From the NCBI GenBank assembly GCA_964508975.1, contig CAZDVQ010000038.1, positions 1 through 43,430 on the forward strand: a DNA stretch of 43,430 bases, read 5' to 3'. Position 1 is the stretch's first letter. Each line of letters starts with the position of its first letter. This DNA comes from CAZDVQ01 sp964508975 (GTDB taxonomy: Bacteria; Bacteroidota; Bacteroidia; Chitinophagales; Saprospiraceae). The notes under the pieces were generated by a model. It had not been told where the DNA came from, ran no database searches, and saw only the letters and a program-made list of their open reading frames with translations. A program made the translations under genes and the position numbers. Of the stretch, positions 39,813 through 43,430 are shown piece after piece.

Positions 39813-40574
39813 ATGCGTTTAATAGATACTACTTACCTCGATAGTTATCATAATATAATAGGTAATCAAATTGACAGTTTAGCCGAATCGTTTAGTTTTT
39901 TGGAACAAAACACAGAACTTGGCTATAAAACGCAAGCTTCAGCCGTATATTCTTCGAATATTGAGGGTAACAGTATTGACTTAAACTCATTCATGAATTA
40001 CAAGTTATCGCAGAAAGCAGTAAAGCCACACAAAGAAATTCAAGAAATCGAACAGCTTATTTTGGCTTATGAATATGCTCAGACGAATCCTTTGACCGAG
40101 AAAAATTTCCTGCATTGCCATAAGATACTCGCTAAAACACTTTTGACTAAAAGTAAACAGGGTAAATACCGCAGTGAAAAAGTGGGTGTATTTAGTGATA
40201 CAGGACTGGTTTATTTAGCGATTGAACCCGAGTATGTAAAAGCCACCATGAACGAATTGTTTCAGGATATCCAATCTCTGCTGCAACAACCATTAAGTCG
40301 GGCAGAAGTTTTTTATTTCGCTGCACTACTGCACCTTAAACTGGCTCATATACACCCTTTTATGGATGGTAACGGGCGTTCGGCTAGATTACTTGAAAAG
40401 TGGTTTTTAAGTGCTAAGTTGGGTGCTGCCTACTGGAAACTACCTGCGGAAAAATACTACAAGGAAAATCAAACAGCATATTACGAAAACATCAATCTTG
40501 GCGTAAATTACTACATGCTCGACTATAGAAAAAGCCTTCCATTTTTAGCTATGCTACCCAATGCTTTAAAGTAG
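39813..40574 (+). CDS. Fic-domain protein, class II (N-terminal inhibitory motif)
   Basis: A 253-residue Fic protein that would transfer AMP or another nucleotide to protein side chains. The full core motif HPFMDGNGRSAR starts at H181 (catalytic His) and ends R192. The autoinhibitory motif (S/T)xxxE(G/N) is present as S47-SNI-E51-G52 in YSSNIEGNSIDL, before the Fic core, which makes it class II. The flap and helix regions (VFSDTGLVYLAIEPEYV) also fit. There is no separate antitoxin gene, as expected for an intramolecularly inhibited protein. There is no C-terminal winged helix as in longer Fic/DOC-like proteins. It diverges from the Rrf2 gene. Base composition is more AT-rich than its neighbours, which hints at recent acquisition. 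Confidence 0.9.
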   Translation: MRLIDTTYLDSYHNIIGNQIDSLAESFSFLEQNTELGYKTQASAVYSSNIEGNSIDLNSFMNYKLSQKAVKPHKEIQEIEQLILAYEYAQTNPLTEKNFLHCHKILAKTLLTKSKQGKYRSEKVGVFSDTGLVYLAIEPEYVKATMNELFQDIQSLLQQPLSRAEVFYFAALLHLKLAHIHPFMDGNGRSARLLEKWFLSAKLGAAYWKLPAEKYYKENQTAYYENINLGVNYYMLDYRKSLPFLAMLPNALK

Positions 40575-40601
40575 GTATAACCCAGACATCGTATCAAACA
40601 A

Positions 40602-40640
40602 AATGCCCCGCCTTGATTCAAATCAAAGCAGGGCATTCTT
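40602..40640. terminator. Terminator hairpin between fic and katG
   Basis: AATGCCC (40602-40608) pairs with GGGCATT (40631-40637), and TTGATT with AATCAA inside, with a small mismatched part. It lies between two convergent genes and could serve both. Confidence 0.8.
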
Positions 40641-40655
40641 GTATTGGGCATAACC

Positions 40656-42920
40656 CTATTTTTTTACATCAAAACGGTCGAGGTTCATCACTTTGGTCCA
40701 AGCCGCCACAAAATCTTTTACAAATTTTTCCTTGGCGTCATCGCTGCCGTATACTTCGGCGAGGGCGCGTAGCTCCGAGTTCGAGCCGAAGATAAGGTCG
40801 GCACGGGTAGCTGTCCATTTCTCTTTGCCTGTAGCACGGTCGATACCCACGAATACTTCTTTAGTATCGTCTTTAGCTTTCCATTCGGTATCCATCGACA
40901 ATAATTTCACGAAGAATTCATTGCTCAGCTGGCCTTTTTTATCGCTGAAAATACCATGCTTCGAATTATCGAAGTTGGCGTTTAACGAGCGCATTCCACC
41001 TACCAACACGGTCATTTCAGGTGCAGTCAAAGTCAACAATTGTGCTTTGTCTACCAATAGTTGCTCGGTGGAGAGGGTATACTGGGTTTTCAGGTAATTG
41101 CGGAAACCATCTGCCATAGGTTCCAACAAGTTGAACGACTCAATATCGGTTTGGTCTTGCGAGGCATCCATCCGACCAGGTGTGAAGGGAACTTCAACGG
41201 TGTAACCGCCATTTTTGGCAGCCGCTTCAATGGCAGCAGAGCCTGCCAATACGATTAAATCGGCCATCGACACTTTTTTGTCTTTATTCTTAGTGTTGAA
41301 TTCCTGTTGGATTTTTTCCAAGGCAGTCAATACTTTAGCCAATTGTTTAGGGTTGTTCGATTCCCATTCGCGTTGTGGTAAAAGACGGATACGAGCTCCG
41401 TTAGCGCCACCACGGCGGTCTGATTCACGGTAAGTAGAGGCCGAGGCCCAAGCGGTACTCACCATTTCCTCGATGCTTAGGCCCGAGGCCATGATTTGTG
41501 CTTTCAACTTCTTGATATCTTTGGCATCAACCAGTTTATGGTTCAATGCAGGGATAGGGTCTTGCCAAATCAGGTCAACTTTAGGTGCTTCTGGACCCAT
41601 GTAGGTCGATTTTGGCCCCATGTCGCGGTGGGTTAACTTGAACCAGGCACGGGCAAAAGCCTCGGTAAATTGCTCCGGGTTTTCCATGAAACGGCGCGAG
41701 ATTTTCTCGTACGCAGGGTCAAAGCGCAGCGACAAGTCGGTGGTCAACATGGTTGGCAAATGCTTTTTGTTGGGGTCAAAGGCATCTGGGATGATTTCCT
41801 TGCCGTTTTTGGCTACCCATTGGTGTGCTCCTGCTGGGCTTTTGGTTAGTTCCCACTCGTTGTTGAACAAGATTTTGAAAAAGCCGTGGCCCCATTGGGT
41901 TGGGTTAGGCGTCCAGGTTACTTCTAGGCCAGAGGTGATGGCGTCGGTACCTTTACCGGTACCGTATGAGCTAGCCCAGCCAAAACCTTGCTGTTCAATG
42001 CTAGCGGCTTCGGGCTCAGGGCCTACATGCGAGGCAGGGCCTTTACCGTGTGTTTTGCCAAAGGTGTGACCACCAGCAATCAAGGCAACGGTTTCCTCAT
42101 CGTTCATGCCCATGCGCTTGAAGGTCTCGCGGATATCCGCGGCTGCGGCTATCGGGTCAGGGTTACCGTTGGGGCCTTCAGGGTTTACGTAAATCAAGCC
42201 CATTTGTACAGCGGCAAGCGGGTTTTCCAGTTTGCGACCCTCAGCGTAGCGGTTATCTTCCAGCCATTTGGTTTCAGAGCCCCAGTAAACATCGTTTTCT
42301 GGTTCCCAAACATCTACACGGCCACCCGAGAAGCCGAAGGTTTTGAAGCCCATGGTTTCAAGCGATACGTTTCCGGCCAGCACCATCAAGTCGGCCCAAG
42401 ATATTTTGCTACCGTATTTTTGTTTCACGGGCCAAAGTAAGCGGCGTGCTTTATCCAGGTTGCCGTTATCAGGCCAGCTGTTGAGCGGTGCAAAACGTTG
42501 CTGACCAGCCCTTGAACCGCCACGGCCATCGCCAGAGCGGTAGGTGCCAGCACTGTGCCAAGCCATACGGATAAACAGTGGGCCGTAGTTGCCAAAATCG
42601 GCGGGCCACCAATCTTGCGAGTTGGTGATTACTTTTTTGATATCTTCTTTTAATGCATTGTAATCCAAGCTGTTAAAGGCTTTGGCGTAGTCAAAATCCT
42701 GGCCCATGGGGTCCGTTTTTTCTGAATTTTGACGCAACACGTCCAAGTTGAGTTTGTTGGGCCACCAGTCTTTGTTGGTAGGGGCTTTTGTCATGGCGGC
42801 TTCACGGCGTTCGGTGGTAGCCGTTTTTTTGCCGTGACCCATGGGGCATTCTGCCGGGGCCTCTTGTGCCATGCCCGACAGCGCGAATAGCATTAATGCG
42901 GGAAAGATTAAAAATTTCAT
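40656..42920 (-). CDS. katG: Catalase-peroxidase KatG with N-terminal signal peptide
   Basis: A 754-residue haem enzyme that breaks down H2O2 by catalase and peroxidase activity. The distal site is R118, W121 and H122 in RMAWHSAGTYR. W121, Y244 (LIYVNPEGP) and M270 (FKRMGMND) match the covalent Trp-Tyr-Met adduct needed for catalase activity. The proximal haem ligand is H285 in AGGHTFGKTHG. A second, haem-free domain covers about 440-754 with normal spacing. Unlike cytoplasmic KatG it begins with a signal peptide (LIFPALMLFALSGMAQ), so it is probably periplasmic, like E. coli O157 KatP. The promoter carries an OxyR-like array, and OxyR is encoded in this window. Confidence 0.97.
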   Translation of the reverse strand: MKFLIFPALMLFALSGMAQEAPAECPMGHGKKTATTERREAAMTKAPTNKDWWPNKLNLDVLRQNSEKTDPMGQDFDYAKAFNSLDYNALKEDIKKVITNSQDWWPADFGNYGPLFIRMAWHSAGTYRSGDGRGGSRAGQQRFAPLNSWPDNGNLDKARRLLWPVKQKYGSKISWADLMVLAGNVSLETMGFKTFGFSGGRVDVWEPENDVYWGSETKWLEDNRYAEGRKLENPLAAVQMGLIYVNPEGPNGNPDPIAAAADIRETFKRMGMNDEETVALIAGGHTFGKTHGKGPASHVGPEPEAASIEQQGFGWASSYGTGKGTDAITSGLEVTWTPNPTQWGHGFFKILFNNEWELTKSPAGAHQWVAKNGKEIIPDAFDPNKKHLPTMLTTDLSLRFDPAYEKISRRFMENPEQFTEAFARAWFKLTHRDMGPKSTYMGPEAPKVDLIWQDPIPALNHKLVDAKDIKKLKAQIMASGLSIEEMVSTAWASASTYRESDRRGGANGARIRLLPQREWESNNPKQLAKVLTALEKIQQEFNTKNKDKKVSMADLIVLAGSAAIEAAAKNGGYTVEVPFTPGRMDASQDQTDIESFNLLEPMADGFRNYLKTQYTLSTEQLLVDKAQLLTLTAPEMTVLVGGMRSLNANFDNSKHGIFSDKKGQLSNEFFVKLLSMDTEWKAKDDTKEVFVGIDRATGKEKWTATRADLIFGSNSELRALAEVYGSDDAKEKFVKDFVAAWTKVMNLDRFDVKK

Positions 42921-42953
42921 AGTTTAAGTATTTAATGAATACAATTGATTCTG

Positions 42954-42984
42954 CAAATGTGGCACTTATCTAACCATTGACAAA
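42954..42984 (-). promoter_or_regulatory. Candidate katG promoter
   Basis: On the minus strand TTTG (plus CAAA 42981-42984), a 19-base spacer and CACATTTG (plus 42954-42961) fit TTTG-N19-TAnnTTTG with one mismatch in the -7 box. The box lies 34 bases before the ATG. Confidence 0.55.
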
Positions 42985-43012
42985 GACAATTGTTTCTATA
43001 TCAAACATTGAT
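42976..43012. promoter_or_regulatory. Candidate OxyR-like binding array at katG
   Basis: Four tetranucleotides at exact 11-base steps (ATTG 42976, CAAT 42987, ATAT 42998, TGAT 43009) match the E. coli OxyR consensus ATAG-N7-CTAT-N7-ATAG-N7-CTAT at 11 of 16 bases. It overlaps and extends upstream of the katG -33 box. Bacteroidota OxyR sites may differ, so this is tentative. Confidence 0.35.
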
Positions 43013-43430
43013 AAAATCTATAATTTGTATATGGCTGTTTTTGCTTAAGATTGATGAATAGGGAAAAGTTGCTTAAGGCTAAAGTTTGGTAAAGTTGGGT
43101 AAAATGAAAAATCCCTTCACCTATTTTTTTCTATTTTTTTGGGGCCTGCGGCGCTTTGCGCCGCCGCACCCTTCCAGGCTCGGCTATTCGCCTCGGTGCT
43201 GCGCACCAGCCGCTAATGCGGCTGCCCTCCAGGCTGCTAGGCCGAACAGTGTTCTGGCGTGCCAAGTCCAGGGCTGAAAATTTTCAGCCCCTCTCGCGGG
43301 TGCACACAAAGGTGTGCCCCTACCCATCATTAACCATTTATCCTTAACCATTAATCATTAAAAAACGCCGGTTCCGCGCGAGGTCAATGCCATTAAGCGT
43401 TAATTATTTTGTTTGTTTTTCAGCATTTTT
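43013..43430. other. Gene-free end of window: repeats only
   Basis: Holds an AT-rich GGTAAA module (about 43070-43105), a family I hairpin repeat on the minus strand (43141-43243), a block shared with 25077-25199 in opposite orientation (43236-43345), and a perfect 20-base palindrome GGGCTGAAAATTTTCAGCCC (43271-43290). Short open frames here run through repeats and are not genes. Confidence 0.6.
43141..43243 (-). repeat. GC-rich hairpin repeat, family I, copy 5
   Basis: On the minus strand it begins GGCCTAGCAGCCTGGAGGGC and matches copy 2 (5727) for over 40 bases, including GCCGC-ATTA-GCGGC. It ends GCCGCAGGCCCC before an A-run. The terminal hairpin GCGGCGC-AAA-GCGCCGC corresponds to GCGGCG-CAT-CGCGCCGC of copy 2 with the loop changed. 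Confidence 0.82.

Noticed and set aside
1..43430. tRNA, rRNA or known riboswitch genes
   Set aside because: No cloverleaf-like sequence with TTCGA-type loop and CCA end, no rRNA core sequences and no riboswitch consensus were recognised in the gaps. A covariance-model scan would be the decisive test.

Overview
The window reads as a chromosomal segment of a Bacteroidota bacterium, most likely of the Saprospiria type. The signs are two secreted proteins with type IX secretion (T9SS) type A C-terminal sorting domains, a SusC/SusD outer-membrane pair, several lipoproteins, families largely confined to this phylum (DUF4837-type, DUF5004-like), and TAnnTTTG promoter -7 boxes in front of many genes. 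The species assignment is inference. No rRNA, tRNA, phage, transposase gene or CRISPR array was seen.

Layout. 1-2870: the end of one T9SS cargo protein and a complete second one. 3177-5551: an NlpE-like lipoprotein, a Crp/Fnr regulator and a short-chain dehydrogenase. 6001-9216: a large UvrD/AddA-type helicase whose C-terminal nuclease site looks degenerate. 9366-11632: a secreted repeat protein and a small exported acidic protein. 11842-19456: a nucleotide-sugar block. Four genes match the WbpA-WbpE-WbpD-WbpB set that makes UDP-2,3-diacetamido-2,3-dideoxy-glucuronic acid; then come gmd, a galE-like gene and a GDP-mannose-3,5-epimerase/fucose-synthase-like gene. No glycosyltransferase or flippase is present. 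19540-24854 (minus): an exported Asp-box propeller protein, a LolA-fold-like exported protein and an OxyR with both redox cysteines. 25793-31800: a SusC-SusD-lipoprotein-exported protein operon. 32232-37161: an ECF sigma factor, a DUF4837-like lipoprotein, ruvB and an M1 peptidase. 37255-40574: a flavoprotein fused to a cysteine dioxygenase, an Rrf2 regulator and a Fic protein. 40656-42920: a catalase-peroxidase with a signal peptide.

The spaces between genes are unusually structured. Ten GC-rich, hairpin-rich repeats fall into two families, five copies each. Some sit in composite islands together with G/T-rich short repeats and AT-rich GCTAA/TTAGC modules. Two copies of a roughly 160 bp fold-back element with terminal inverted repeats, each flanked by TTA, lie directly in front of two neighbouring minus-strand genes; they look like a miniature inverted-repeat transposable element.

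Functional links. OxyR (23916-24854) and katG (40656-42920) form an oxidative-stress pair; katG has a Bacteroidota-type promoter with a degenerate OxyR-like array across and upstream of its -33 box. The Rrf2 regulator sits just upstream of the flavoprotein-cysteine dioxygenase gene, whose promoter carries a TACTAATTA/TAATTAGTA inverted repeat. This suggests a small cysteine or sulfur-oxidation regulon and is the most interesting lead in the window.
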